A stretch of DNA of 24,280 nt from CAZEDL01 sp964585245 (GTDB lineage Bacteria; Patescibacteriota; Patescibacteriia; Magasanikbacterales; GWA2-37-8): assembly GCA_964585245.1 (NCBI GenBank), contig CAZPCV010000021.1, forward strand, positions 1 through 24,280, read 5' to 3'. The translations under genes and the position numbers were made by a program. The notes under the pieces were generated by a model. The model had not been told where the DNA came from. It made no database searches and worked only from the letters and a program-made list of their open reading frames with translations. Positions 1 through 7,266 of this stretch are shown in pieces; positions within the stretch are counted from its first letter, which is position 1; each line of letters starts with the position of its first letter.

Positions 1-86
1 CCATGGCCCGAAGCATTACCACGACCGACGCGCTTTTTGGCGTGTTTAGAACGAGCGGCTGGCTTAAGGGTGTGGATGGATAACAT
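1..86 (-). CDS. rplO: 50S ribosomal protein L15, N-terminal fragment (cut by window edge)
   Basis: Only the first 28 codons or so are present, starting at the ATG complementary to 84-86 and running off the window. The peptide begins MLSIHTLKPA and continues with KKRVGRGNASGHG, the basic Gly-rich L15 N-terminus that enters the large-subunit rRNA core. It follows rpsE after only 40 bp, leaving no room for rpmD (L30), which normally sits between the two. No Shine-Dalgarno sequence is visible. The fragment is short, but motif and position agree. Confidence 0.9.
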   Translation of the reverse strand, partial: MLSIHTLKPAARSKHAKKRVGRGNASGH

Positions 87-126
87 ACGAAAAAATTAAG
101 GTATAGTGTTGGGAAAATTACTTCAA

Positions 127-747
127 TTACTTCTGAGCAGTTTTAGCTGTTTTACGAGCTGGCTTTTTTACCACTTCTTTTTCTTTTACAACCGGTTTAA
201 CTACGGTAGCTTTTGGCTTCTCTACCGCCGGGGCAACCGCTGGGCGAGGAGCCATTTTGGCTGTGGCCCGGCCGGATTTAAAGCTCTTTAAAGCGGCAAA
301 CGTAGCTTTTACTATCGCAATTTTATTTTTGGTTTTTCCTAAAATTTTGGAAGAAACATTTGGAACACCAGCCAAGTCAAGCACCACGCGCACCGCGCCT
401 CCGGCAATAATACCGGAACCACGAGGAGCTGGTTTCAATAACACTTTGGCGGCTTTAAATTTACTGAAGACTGGATGAGGAATGGTTTCTTTGATGAATG
501 GCACGGTAATCAAACGCTTTTTGGCCTGATGTTCTGCTTTTTGCACACCTAATTGTACGTCAGCACCTTTCGCTACGCCGTAACCGACGCGACCATGACG
601 ATCTCCGATAATTAAAAGCACCCGGAAACTCATGTGTTTTCCACCTTCAGTCACACGGGTAACGCGCGCCAAATCCAAAATAAATTGATCGAACTCAGAC
701 TTCTCAGTCGGACGGCGAGATCTTTTGTTATCGGTTGGTCTTTGCAT
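127..747 (-). CDS. rpsE: 30S ribosomal protein S5
   Basis: 206 residues, longer than the usual 165-170. S5 contacts 16S rRNA near the decoding centre and helps translational accuracy. Residues from about 20 to 160 show the S5 double-stranded RNA-binding core (RVTRVTEGGKHMSFRVLLIIG, then GYGVAKG) and the second domain with APRGSGIIAGGAVR. The last 45 residues are a Lys/Ala/Pro/Val-rich tail, probably disordered and rRNA-binding. It lies 41 bp downstream of rplR in the same operon. The ATG at 747 has no clear Shine-Dalgarno upstream. Identification is secure; the tail is unusual only in length. Confidence 0.97.
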   Translation of the reverse strand: MQRPTDNKRSRRPTEKSEFDQFILDLARVTRVTEGGKHMSFRVLLIIGDRHGRVGYGVAKGADVQLGVQKAEHQAKKRLITVPFIKETIPHPVFSKFKAAKVLLKPAPRGSGIIAGGAVRVVLDLAGVPNVSSKILGKTKNKIAIVKATFAALKSFKSGRATAKMAPRPAVAPAVEKPKATVVKPVVKEKEVVKKPARKTAKTAQK

Positions 748-788
748 AGACAGTACTTTTTACAGGATGTTATTTTAAAAAATCTAAA

Positions 789-1166
789 TTAAAACTGTAA
801 ACCACCTTTTCTAGCACCTTCGGCAACAGCCGCCACGCGACCGTGATAGCGGTAGCCAGAGCGATCAAAAACGGCTGCAGTAATACCTTTTGCCTTAGCA
901 CGTTCAGCAATCAATTCACCAACACGGTAGGCTGCAAACACTTTGGTAGTTTGTCCTTCTGGAGCTTTATCTTTTTTCAATTCATTAGTAGTGGCGGCAC
1001 ACAAAGTTTTTCCAGAGACGTCATCAATCAATTGAACAGTCATACCTTTGTTACCGCGAAATACGGACAAACGGGGCATAGCGGCAGTTCCAGACACGCG
1101 CGCCCGAACCCGGAGATGACGGAGCTGGCGAATTTTATTTTTAGTGACGGTAACAAGTTGTTTCAT
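789..1166 (-). CDS. rplR: 50S ribosomal protein L18
   Basis: 125 residues, close to the family norm of about 117-120. L18 binds 5S rRNA with L5 in the central protuberance. The sequence has the basic N-terminus (RQLRHLRVRARVSGT), the PRLSVFRGNK motif and the C-terminal FDRSGYRYHGRVAAVAEGARKGGL signature, all typical. The gene starts with ATG at 1166, 27 bp after the rplF stop, and precedes rpsE, which is the canonical spc order. The spacer upstream is AT-rich with no Shine-Dalgarno. Confidence 0.97.
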   Translation of the reverse strand: MKQLVTVTKNKIRQLRHLRVRARVSGTAAMPRLSVFRGNKGMTVQLIDDVSGKTLCAATTNELKKDKAPEGQTTKVFAAYRVGELIAERAKAKGITAAVFDRSGYRYHGRVAAVAEGARKGGLQF

Positions 1167-1193
1167 ACAAAATTTAAGTTAAGTGCGGATTTC

Positions 1194-1742
1194 TTAGGCG
1201 GCCGCTTTGGCAGCAGTCTTACCGGCCTTGCGGCGGATAGTTTCAGTCGTATACTTGATACCTTTGCCTTTATACGGCTCTGGTTTACGAACAGCGCGGA
1301 TTTGGGCCGCCATTTCTCCGACTTCGTGCTTATCAATGCCTTCGACCGTAATAATATTCTTTTCAACCGCGAAGGAAATCCCTGGAGCTGGGATCACTTC
1401 CACTGGATGAGTATACCCTACCTCCAAGGACAAATTTTTACCTTTCAAAGTGGCTTTATAACCGACACCGTTAATTTCCAACTGTTTTTTGAACGGAGTG
1501 ACAACACCAAGCAACATATTTTCCAACAAGCTGGAAAAAGTCCCCCACAAGGCCCGGTCGCGGCGGTTCTGTTCGCCCACTACTTTAATAGTAAGTTTCT
1601 GGTCAGTCTTTACCACAGAAACATGCGGATGCAAAACCATGGATAATTCACCTTTCGGTCCCTTTACCGTCACTTTATCGGTAGCGATAGTGACCGTAAC
1701 GCCGGAAGGAATTGTATGAATTTTTTTGCCGATACGAGACAT
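1194..1742 (-). CDS. rplF: 50S ribosomal protein L6
   Basis: 182 residues, the usual length. L6 sits near the base of the L7/L12 stalk and the factor-binding site. It opens with MSRIGKKIHTIPSGVTV and contains the two L6 repeats; the second has the diagnostic KPEPYKGKGIKY motif near residue 155. The C-terminus ends in an Ala/Lys tail. It lies 34 bp after rpsH and 27 bp before rplR, in spc-operon order. The ATG at 1742 is chosen because MSRIGK is the conserved family start. Confidence 0.97.
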   Translation of the reverse strand: MSRIGKKIHTIPSGVTVTIATDKVTVKGPKGELSMVLHPHVSVVKTDQKLTIKVVGEQNRRDRALWGTFSSLLENMLLGVVTPFKKQLEINGVGYKATLKGKNLSLEVGYTHPVEVIPAPGISFAVEKNIITVEGIDKHEVGEMAAQIRAVRKPEPYKGKGIKYTTETIRRKAGKTAAKAAA

Positions 1743-1776
1743 AGGATTATAAGCTCAAAACTCGAAACGCTAACTA

Positions 1777-2169
1777 TTAATAAACTTCACAAATTACTTC
1801 CCCGCCAACCTTAGCGAGACGCGCTTCGCTATCAGTGAGTAGACCCTGCGGAGTAGAAATAATTGCTAAGCCAAAGCCGTTCAACACCCGTTTCAGCTGA
1901 TCATGCTTCACATACCGTCGTCCGCCTGGTGTACTGATACGTTTCAAATTTTTGATAGCAGGTTGTCCGTTGGTAAATTTTAAGCCCAAGACCAAGGAAG
2001 TGTGACCTCCATCCTGACGTTCTTCTGCTTTTGCCAAATAGCCTTCACGCACCAAAACGTTCGCGATCGCTAATTTTAATTTGGAAAAAGGAAGCACGAC
2101 CTCGGTTTTGCGCACCAGGGAGGCATTGCGGATTCTGGTTAACATGTCAGCGATTGGATCGGTCATCAT
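1777..2169 (-). CDS. rpsH: 30S ribosomal protein S8
   Basis: 130 residues, matching the family. S8 binds the central domain of 16S rRNA and in Escherichia coli is the translational repressor of the spc operon; no matching regulatory target was identified here. The N-terminus TDPIADMLTRIRNAS and the C-terminal STPQGLLTDSEARLAKVGGEVICEVY are classic S8. Two ATG codons lie in tandem at 2169 and 2166, so the start is uncertain by one codon. It sits 42 bp after rpsN. Confidence 0.97.
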   Translation of the reverse strand: MMTDPIADMLTRIRNASLVRKTEVVLPFSKLKLAIANVLVREGYLAKAEERQDGGHTSLVLGLKFTNGQPAIKNLKRISTPGGRRYVKHDQLKRVLNGFGLAIISTPQGLLTDSEARLAKVGGEVICEVY

Positions 2170-2211
2170 AATAGTTGAGTGTAGTTAAGTTATGGTGTTT
2201 AGTAGTAAAAA

Positions 2212-2397
2212 TTACCAGCTGGATTTACGAATGCCTGGGATTTTACCGGCATTGGCCAATTCTCTGAAACAAATGCGGCACAAAGCAAATTTGCGCATGT
2301 ATCCACGCTTACGTCCACATTTCCAGCAACGTCGAACAATACGGGTAGAGAATTTAGGTGAGCGATTGGATTTGGCAATTTGTCCTTGGGTAGCCAT
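2212..2397 (-). CDS. rpsN: 30S ribosomal protein S14, zinc-binding type
   Basis: 61 residues, the length of the short type Z S14 (sometimes called rpsZ). Two CxxC knuckles, CWKC at residues 24-27 and CRIC at 40-43, form the zinc ribbon. S14 assembles into the 30S head next to S3 and S10. The first eight codons are repeated on the far side of the adjacent N-gap (2529-2552), which is best read as assembly overlap rather than a second gene. The ATG at 2397 gives the conserved MA start; no Shine-Dalgarno is seen. Confidence 0.96.
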   Translation of the reverse strand: MATQGQIAKSNRSPKFSTRIVRRCWKCGRKRGYMRKFALCRICFRELANAGKIPGIRKSSW

Positions 2398-2428
2398 AGT
2401 GATTAATCGGTAAGTCTTTTAAATTCGT
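2374..2428. repeat. 55-bp direct repeat, copy 1, left flank of the assembly gap
   Basis: The 55 bases directly before the N-run are identical to the 55 bases directly after it (2529-2583). The copy covers the rpsN start codon and its upstream spacer. An exact match that touches both gap edges points to two contig ends that overlap by an assembler k-mer, not to a biological duplication. Confidence 0.95.
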
Positions 2429-2528
2429 NNNNNNNNNNNNNNNNNNNNNNNNNNNNNNNNNNNNNNNNNNNNNNNNNNNNNNNNNNNNNNNNNNNNNNNN
2501 NNNNNNNNNNNNNNNNNNNNNNNNNNNN
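2429..2528. other. Scaffold gap of exactly 100 Ns
   Basis: One hundred consecutive N characters, the conventional filler for a gap of unknown size. The two flanks are the same 55 bp, so the true gap is probably negative: merging the copies gives continuous DNA in which rpsN follows rplE after about 46 bp, with no missing gene. All coordinates above 2428 would then be 155 too large. Confidence 0.97.
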
Positions 2529-2583
2529 GGCAATTTGTCCTTGGGTAGCCATAGTGATTAATCGGTAAGTCTTTTAAATTCGT
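2529..2583. repeat. 55-bp direct repeat, copy 2, right flank of the assembly gap
   Basis: Exact copy of 2374-2428. It carries the first eight rpsN codons (2552 down to 2529) and the natural rplE-rpsN spacer. If the overlap is merged, this is the genuine upstream context of rpsN. Confidence 0.95.
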
Positions 2584-2598
2584 AAAGCTAATAAATAA

Positions 2599-3162
2599 TT
2601 ATTTCTTTTCTTTGTCTTTCGTGAATGGGAAGCCGAATGCTTTCAACAGGGCACGACCGGCAGCCTGATTCTTGGCATTGGTACCAATAATAATCTGCAA
2701 ACCATGTACTTTTTCGAGTTCATCCATTTTAACTTCCGGAAAGGCGACATTTTCTTTAAAACCGATCGTATAATTTCCCTGGCGATCGAAGCTTTTGTCG
2801 GAAATACCGTGGAAATCACGGACGCGGGGAAAAGTTACTTTCAATAATTTTTCTAAAAAATAATACATCCGGGGTCCGCGCAGAGTTACCATCACGCCAA
2901 TTTCCTGGCCTTCACGAATTTTGAAGTTGGAAATTGATTTTTTGGCTTTGGTGCGAACCGCTTTTTGACCGGAAATCTTGGTTAGAACTTTTTCAACGTT
3001 ATCAATAAAGCTGGCTTCTTTCACAAATCGGCCGACACCCACATTCAATACTACCTTGGTAATTTTGGGTACTTGCAGGGTATTTTTGTAGCCTAATTCC
3101 GCCTGCACTTTAGGCACAACTACTTTTTTGTATTCTTGATAAAGATTATTAGTCGTGGTCAT
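2599..3162 (-). CDS. rplE: 50S ribosomal protein L5
   Basis: 187 residues from the ATG at 3162. L5 binds 5S rRNA and contacts the P-site tRNA from the central protuberance. Typical segments are NLYQEYKKVVVPKVQAELGY, VPKITKVVLNVGVGRF, the LRGPRMYYFLEKLL region, RDFHGISDKSFDRQGNYTIG and the C-terminal IIIGTNAKNQAAGRALLKAFGFPF. The frame is open a further nine codons to a TTG at 3189, but that start would overlap the rplX stop and add non-conserved residues, so 3162 is preferred. It lies 19 bp after rplX. Confidence 0.96.
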   Translation of the reverse strand: MTTTNNLYQEYKKVVVPKVQAELGYKNTLQVPKITKVVLNVGVGRFVKEASFIDNVEKVLTKISGQKAVRTKAKKSISNFKIREGQEIGVMVTLRGPRMYYFLEKLLKVTFPRVRDFHGISDKSFDRQGNYTIGFKENVAFPEVKMDELEKVHGLQIIIGTNAKNQAAGRALLKAFGFPFTKDKEKK

Positions 3163-3181
3163 ACCGATTGGAATTCTACTG

Positions 3182-3490
3182 TTAATCAATTAGAGCTTTA
3201 CATGCTTTGCAGATGCGCTGCTTTTTGTCGCCGTTCACCGCCGAACCGACACGAGTCGGCTTCTGGCATTTCGGACAAACCAGCATCAATTTGCTTATCT
3301 GCATCGGGCCGGACAATTCGATCACTTGCCCTTTTTCTCCCGCTTTCTGAGTACGCAAATGCTTTTTAATTTTATTAATTCCTTCTACGACGGCTTTACT
3401 TTCGGAAGGAAAGACTTGCAACACTTTGCCGGTCTTGCCTTTATCTTTGCCGCTGATTATCTTTACTTGATCGTTTGTCTTAATCTTCAT
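3182..3490 (-). CDS. rplX: 50S ribosomal protein L24
   Basis: 102 residues, normal for L24, an assembly initiator that binds the 5' end of 23S rRNA. The N-terminal KOW motif is clear (KTNDQVKIISGKDKGKTGKV), followed by GINKIKKHLRT. The C-terminal part has four cysteines in CPKC and CKAC pairs (LVCPKCQKPTRVG and RICKACKALID), which likely form a small zinc ribbon as in many bacterial L24 proteins. It follows rplN after an unusually long 112-bp spacer holding an inverted repeat. Confidence 0.96.
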   Translation of the reverse strand: MKIKTNDQVKIISGKDKGKTGKVLQVFPSESKAVVEGINKIKKHLRTQKAGEKGQVIELSGPMQISKLMLVCPKCQKPTRVGSAVNGDKKQRICKACKALID

Positions 3491-3527
3491 AAATATTGAA
3501 ATTTTAATCCGTGGTTCTTCTGGCTAA

Positions 3528-3597
3528 GGATCAAGGAGCATGGAACATGGAACAAATTGTTGGGCGATATTGTTCTTTGTTCTTTGCTCCTTGTTCC
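3528..3597. repeat. Imperfect inverted repeat of GGAACAA-type heptads between rplN and rplX
   Basis: Left arm 3528-3555 and right arm 3570-3597 are reverse complements over 28 positions with 5 mismatches, around a 14-nt loop. Each arm is built from degenerate 7-base units such as AAGGAGC, ATGGAAC and ATGGAAC. A closely related structure lies in the rpsL leader (16912-16983). It could act as an RNA hairpin within the operon or be a mobile repeat. Function is unknown. Confidence 0.85.
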
Positions 3598-3602
3598 TTT
3601 TT

Positions 3603-3974
3603 TTATAAGACTTCCGGAGCCAGGGAAATAATTTTTTGAAAACCTTTGGTGCGCAATTCGCGGGCGATCGGTCCAAAGATGCGCGAACCCTTCGGCTCTT
3701 TGGATTTGCGGTCAATGATTACGCCAGCGTTCTCGTCAAAGCGGATATAGGTACCATCAGTGCGGCGATACTCTTTGCGCTGTCGTACGATTACGACATG
3801 CACCACTTCGCTTTTCTTAATAAGACCACGCGGAGCAGCTTCTTTCACGACGCAGGTTATGACGTCACCAAGCTGGGCATAGCGTTTTTTATAGCCATCG
3901 AGCACACGAATACACTGGAGCTTTTTGGCGCCCGTATTATCGGCTACATGGAGCATGGAACGGTGTTGAATCAT
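3603..3974 (-). CDS. rplN: 50S ribosomal protein L14
   Basis: 123 residues, the standard length. L14 lies at the subunit interface and forms part of bridge B5/B8. The start MIQHRSMLHVADNTGAKKL and the later segments GDVITCVVKEAAPRG, the RRTDGTYIRFDENAGVII region and GSRIFGPIARELR are textbook L14. It is 10 bp after rpsQ and is followed by the heptad inverted repeat before rplX. The ATG at 3974 is the conserved start. Confidence 0.98.
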   Translation of the reverse strand: MIQHRSMLHVADNTGAKKLQCIRVLDGYKKRYAQLGDVITCVVKEAAPRGLIKKSEVVHVVIVRQRKEYRRTDGTYIRFDENAGVIIDRKSKEPKGSRIFGPIARELRTKGFQKIISLAPEVL

Positions 3975-3984
3975 ACGACAATTC

Positions 3985-4251
3985 TTACTTAGACTTCTTC
4001 ACATTGACTAAATACCAGCGTTTAGTTTTTGATAGCGGGCGACATTCTCGGAACGTAACGGTATCCCCAACTTTCGCAGCAGCTTCTTCGTCGTGCACGT
4101 GGTAGGTCTCGCTCGTGCGGTAACGCTTTTGATATTTGGGGTGTAATTTGCGCGTATCCACTCGAACCGTAATGGTCTTGAGCATTTTAGCGGCAACGAC
4201 GGTGCCGATGAATTCGCGAAAATGTTTGGTTACAGTGGCTTTGGATTCCAT
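3985..4251 (-). CDS. rpsQ: 30S ribosomal protein S17
   Basis: 88 residues, the usual size. S17 is a primary 16S rRNA-binding protein with an OB fold. The core reads GTVVAAKMLKTITVRVDTRK, then HPKYQKRYRTSETYHVHDEE, and GDTVTFRECRPLSKTKRWYL, all characteristic. It starts 12 bp after the rpmC stop, and rplN starts 10 bp downstream, which supports one polycistronic message. Confidence 0.97.
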   Translation of the reverse strand: MESKATVTKHFREFIGTVVAAKMLKTITVRVDTRKLHPKYQKRYRTSETYHVHDEEAAAKVGDTVTFRECRPLSKTKRWYLVNVKKSK

Positions 4252-4263
4252 ACAATCGTATTA

Positions 4264-4473
4264 TTATTTAGCGTTGGTAGACGAATCGGAGACCTTGGCG
4301 GCAAGAAGTGTCTGAATTCGGGCAATCGTGCGACGAGTAGCGCGAACTAAGTGCACCTGTTTCAATTCTTTGGCGGCAGCCTTCAAACGGTGTCCGTGTA
4401 ATTCCGCGGTCAATTTGTGCTGCAACTCTTTCAGCTCGCTCACACTTTTGTTTTTGAATTCAATCAATTCCAT
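4264..4473 (-). CDS. rpmC: 50S ribosomal protein L29
   Basis: 69 residues, within the L29 range. L29 lies beside the polypeptide exit tunnel, near L23, in the area used by signal recognition particle and trigger factor. The sequence predicts two antiparallel helices, with KSVSELKELQHKLTAEL in the first and VRATRRTIARIQTLLAAK in the second, the hallmark of this family. It lies between rplP (22 bp) and rpsQ (12 bp) in canonical order. Confidence 0.95.
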   Translation of the reverse strand: MELIEFKNKSVSELKELQHKLTAELHGHRLKAAAKELKQVHLVRATRRTIARIQTLLAAKVSDSSTNAK

Positions 4474-4495
4474 ATAAAAATTCTTTCTGTCTACG

Positions 4496-4912
4496 TTATT
4501 TCATTTTAGTTATAAACTTGGTCTTTACGCCTAATTTGTAGCTAGCCAAATGCATCGCTTCGGTGGCAGATTCAAGAGTGATACCCACCATCTCAAATAA
4601 CATGGTACCAGGTTTCACTACCGCTACATAATGATCTGGCGAACCTTTTCCGCCACCCATCGGGGTCTCATTACCTTTTTGGGTAACTGGCTTATCCGGG
4701 AAAATACGAATCCAGATTTTACCACTGCGGCGGACATATCGGGTCAAAACGCGGCGCACTGATTCAATCTGCCGACTGGTGATCCAACCATAATCAACGC
4801 ATTTAAGACCGAAATCGCCAAAGCTAAGGGCGGTAGCGCGCGAAGCAACTCCTACTCCCCGACGGCGGCCCTTATGCCATTTGCGATGTTTGACTTTTTT
4901 AGGTAACAGCAT
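4496..4912 (-). CDS. rplP: 50S ribosomal protein L16
   Basis: 138 residues, the expected length. L16 helps organise the A-site side of the 23S rRNA. It begins MLLPKKVKHRKWHKGRRRG and contains the conserved RIFPDKPVTQKG region followed by TPMGGGKGSPDHYVAVVKPG and a C-terminal helical part. It follows rpsC after 17 bp. No Shine-Dalgarno precedes the ATG at 4912. Confidence 0.98.
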   Translation of the reverse strand: MLLPKKVKHRKWHKGRRRGVGVASRATALSFGDFGLKCVDYGWITSRQIESVRRVLTRYVRRSGKIWIRIFPDKPVTQKGNETPMGGGKGSPDHYVAVVKPGTMLFEMVGITLESATEAMHLASYKLGVKTKFITKMK

Positions 4913-4929
4913 AACAAGAATAAAGTATC

Positions 4930-5631
4930 TTATGATCTAGCAGGTTTTTTGGCTTCCTGAGGAGCCACTTTTTCTTTATCAAATTTGTCTTGACGTCCGA
5001 AGGTTTCGCCGTGGTATACCCAGACTTTAATACCGATCTTTCCGTATACAGTGTTGGCTTCGGCAAAGGCGTAATCAACATTACTGCGAATAGTGATAAG
5101 TGACATTTTGCCCATGCCTAATTTTTCGGTGCGAGCAATTTCTGCTCCATTCAAGCGGCCACTCATTTTCATTTTAACGCCTTTGGCACCGCCAGTCATA
5201 ACTTTTTGCAATGCCTGCTTCATGATGCGTCGGAACGGGATACGGCGTTCAATTTCCTGAGCAGCGCTAGTTGCTACAATCATAGCTGATACAGCCGGAT
5301 TTTGCACTGCCTGAATATTTAATTTAACTTTAAATTTATATTGTAAAATCTTGCGTTCAATGTCGCGGCGCAGCACGTCTAAACCCTGGCCATTACGCCC
5401 GATAATAACGCCTGGTTTACCGGCTAAAATAGTAACGATAGCTTCTTTAGGATTGCGCTCGATACTGATCGAATCAAGGCTGGCTTCCTTAAGCTTCTTT
5501 TCGAGATACGCACGAATCTTGACTTCTTGTTCTAGGTACTCGGGCAATTGTTTACCACGAGCAAACCAGCGTGAGTGCCAAGGGAACACGTGCGGCGTAC
5601 GGTGCATGATAACTGAAACTTTGTGACCCAT
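4930..5631 (-). CDS. rpsC: 30S ribosomal protein S3
   Basis: 233 residues, typical for S3, which lines the mRNA entry channel and has helicase-like activity with S4 and S5. The start MGHKVSVIMHRTPHVFPWHS is close to the family form. A type II KH domain is visible with the GxxG loop IIGRNGQG near residue 97, and the C-terminal S3 domain has RRIPFRRIMKQAL, GAKGVKMKMSGRLNGAEIAR and YGKIGIKVWVYHGE. It lies 40 bp after rplV; that spacer contains short 7-base repeats. A weak AGGA lies about 11 nt upstream of the ATG. Confidence 0.98.
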   Translation of the reverse strand: MGHKVSVIMHRTPHVFPWHSRWFARGKQLPEYLEQEVKIRAYLEKKLKEASLDSISIERNPKEAIVTILAGKPGVIIGRNGQGLDVLRRDIERKILQYKFKVKLNIQAVQNPAVSAMIVATSAAQEIERRIPFRRIMKQALQKVMTGGAKGVKMKMSGRLNGAEIARTEKLGMGKMSLITIRSNVDYAFAEANTVYGKIGIKVWVYHGETFGRQDKFDKEKVAPQEAKKPARS

Positions 5632-5640
5632 AGAATATAA

Positions 5641-5661
5641 TTCCTAAATCCTAAGTGCTAA
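5641..5661. repeat. Three degenerate heptads between rplV and rpsC
   Basis: The spacer reads TTCCTAA, ATCCTAA, GTGCTAA in immediate succession, a 7-base period with the shared core CTAA. On the transcribed strand this is TTAGxAx repeated three times. It resembles the heptads at 16448-16468 and belongs to the same general class as the inverted heptad repeats elsewhere in the window. Confidence 0.65.
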
Positions 5662-5671
5662 ATATGTAAGA

Positions 5672-6067
5672 TTATTTTTTCTTCTCTACCACTGGCTCTG
5701 CTTTTTGAACCGGTTTATCCTCGACTGCTTTTTCTCCGGTCAGGACCAGATTAATATGGCAGGTCGGCTCACGCACCGGAGTGGCTCGGCCATGGGCTTT
5801 GGGCATAAATCGCTTTAGTGACGGGCCCTGATTAACCATGATCGAACTTACTTTCAAACCAGACATAGGCAAAGAAAAATTATGTTCGGCATTAGCAATC
5901 GCCGAGCGCAGCAATTTAAGAAGTGGCAAGGCGGCTCGTTTGTTCAATACAGACAAGGTGTTTATAGCCGTAGACACTTTGCGTCCGCGCATTAAATCAG
6001 CTACCAAACGTACTTTACGCGGGCTCATGCGCAGAAAACTCAATTTTGCAGTTACTTCTTGCATCAT
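5672..6067 (-). CDS. rplV: 50S ribosomal protein L22
   Basis: 131 residues; the conserved domain is about 110 and the rest is a charged C-terminal tail (Glu/Lys/Pro/Val). L22 has a globular domain at the exit-tunnel surface and a beta hairpin reaching into the tunnel. Motifs include LRMSPRKVRLVADLMRGRKV and the hairpin region with KAHGRATPVREPTCHINLVL near residues 90-110. It starts 5 bp after the rpsS stop. Two tandem ATG codons (6067, 6064) make the start uncertain by one residue. Confidence 0.97.
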   Translation of the reverse strand: MMQEVTAKLSFLRMSPRKVRLVADLMRGRKVSTAINTLSVLNKRAALPLLKLLRSAIANAEHNFSLPMSGLKVSSIMVNQGPSLKRFMPKAHGRATPVREPTCHINLVLTGEKAVEDKPVQKAEPVVEKKK

Positions 6068-6072
6068 AAAAA

Positions 6073-6381
6073 TTATTTCTTAGCGGCTGGTGCCGGAGCG
6101 GCTTTAACATCTTCTTTGGCCATCTTGCCGCCATGGCGGACAAATTTACGGGTCGGAGAAAATTCTCCCAAGCGATGGCCAACCATATTTTCTTCTACCA
6201 AAACGGAAATAAAATCTTTGCCGTTATGTACCGCAAAGGTGACCCCAACCATTTCAGGAGAAATCACACAAGCGCGAGACCACGTTTTAATTGGAGTACG
6301 CTTGCCGCTCGCTTTGAGCGCTTGCACTTTCTTGACGACTCGGGGATCGATATACGGACCTTTTTTTAAACTACGGGACAT
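6073..6381 (-). CDS. rpsS: 30S ribosomal protein S19
   Basis: 102 residues, slightly longer than the usual 92 because of a Lys/Ala/Pro tail. S19 lies in the 30S head with S13, near the A-site tRNA. The start MSRSLKKGPYIDPRVVKKV and the motifs IKTWSRACVISPEMVG, AVHNGKDF and MVGHRLGEFSPTRKFVRHGG are diagnostic. The gene is 34 bp after rplB and 5 bp before rplV. Confidence 0.98.
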   Translation of the reverse strand: MSRSLKKGPYIDPRVVKKVQALKASGKRTPIKTWSRACVISPEMVGVTFAVHNGKDFISVLVEENMVGHRLGEFSPTRKFVRHGGKMAKEDVKAAPAPAAKK

Positions 6382-6415
6382 ACATTTTAGTAACTAGTGG
6401 TAGTAAGTAGAAAAA

Positions 6416-7261
6416 CTATTTCTTGCGGCCTTTGCGCGGACTCAGAATGAATTTATCACTCCATTTCTGCGGCTTGCGAGTGCGTACCCCGCGAGCTGAC
6501 TTACCATAAATGGTTTGTGGACCGCGTTTCTGACCGATCGGACTGTGGCCTTCACCACCACCGTGCGGATGGTCTACCGGGTTCATATTCTTACCCTTCA
6601 CAGTCGGACGAATACCACGATGACGGACACGACCAGCTTTACCCCAGCGCACCAACCGATGATCGGCGTTGCTGAGCAATCCGATACTTGCGGCACATTC
6701 CTGGTGGATAAGACGAACTTCGCCGGAAGGTAATTTAAGCTGGGCATACCCTTCATCAATACCGATAAACTGAGCGGACAACCCGGCACTGCGTACCAAC
6801 TGACCACCCTTGCCAGCCGTCATTTCAACATTATGAACGAATAAACCAACCGGAATATATTGTAATGGAAAACGGTTTCCCAGGCTAGCTTCGCCGGCTT
6901 TTTCGGAAGACACAACTTTCGCGCCTACCTGCAAACCTTCTGGGCACAAAATATAACTTTTAACTCCATCCGCATACTCTACAAGAGCGATACGGGTACT
7001 GCGGTTCGGATCATACTCAATCGCCAAGACGGTAGCGACCGTATCATATTTTTGCTGTTTAAAATCAACCAATCGGTATAATTTTTTGGCTCCGCCACCC
7101 TGGTGACGAACGGTAATAACACCTTGGTTATTACGACCGGATTTGGCTTTCAAAATGGTAACTAAACTTTTTTCCGGTTTTGATTTGGTAATTTCGGCGA
7201 ACGCGTCGACACTTGATTGTCGGCGTCCTGGACTGGTTGGTTGATAAATCTTAATCGGCAT
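6416..7261 (-). CDS. rplB: 50S ribosomal protein L2
   Basis: 281 residues, the standard size. L2 is a primary 23S rRNA-binding protein close to the peptidyl-transferase centre. The OB-fold and SH3-like domains are present, with ITVRHQGGGAKKLYRLVDF early, GGQLVRSAGLSAQFIG centrally and the C-terminal MNPVDHPHGGGEGHSPIG loop whose histidine is the conserved one close to the active site. It starts 5 bp after the rplW stop, consistent with tight translational coupling. Confidence 0.98.
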   Translation of the reverse strand: MPIKIYQPTSPGRRQSSVDAFAEITKSKPEKSLVTILKAKSGRNNQGVITVRHQGGGAKKLYRLVDFKQQKYDTVATVLAIEYDPNRSTRIALVEYADGVKSYILCPEGLQVGAKVVSSEKAGEASLGNRFPLQYIPVGLFVHNVEMTAGKGGQLVRSAGLSAQFIGIDEGYAQLKLPSGEVRLIHQECAASIGLLSNADHRLVRWGKAGRVRHRGIRPTVKGKNMNPVDHPHGGGEGHSPIGQKRGPQTIYGKSARGVRTRKPQKWSDKFILSPRKGRKK

Positions 7262-7266
7262 ATAGT

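Noticed and set aside
843..1646. Long plus-strand open frame (267 codons) opposite rplR and rplF
   Set aside because: It lies entirely antisense to two well-conserved ribosomal protein genes and its translation has no recognisable domain; a shadow frame.
3163..3189. TTG start extending L5 by nine residues
   Set aside because: It overlaps the rplX stop and adds residues not found in the family; ATG at 3162 fits.
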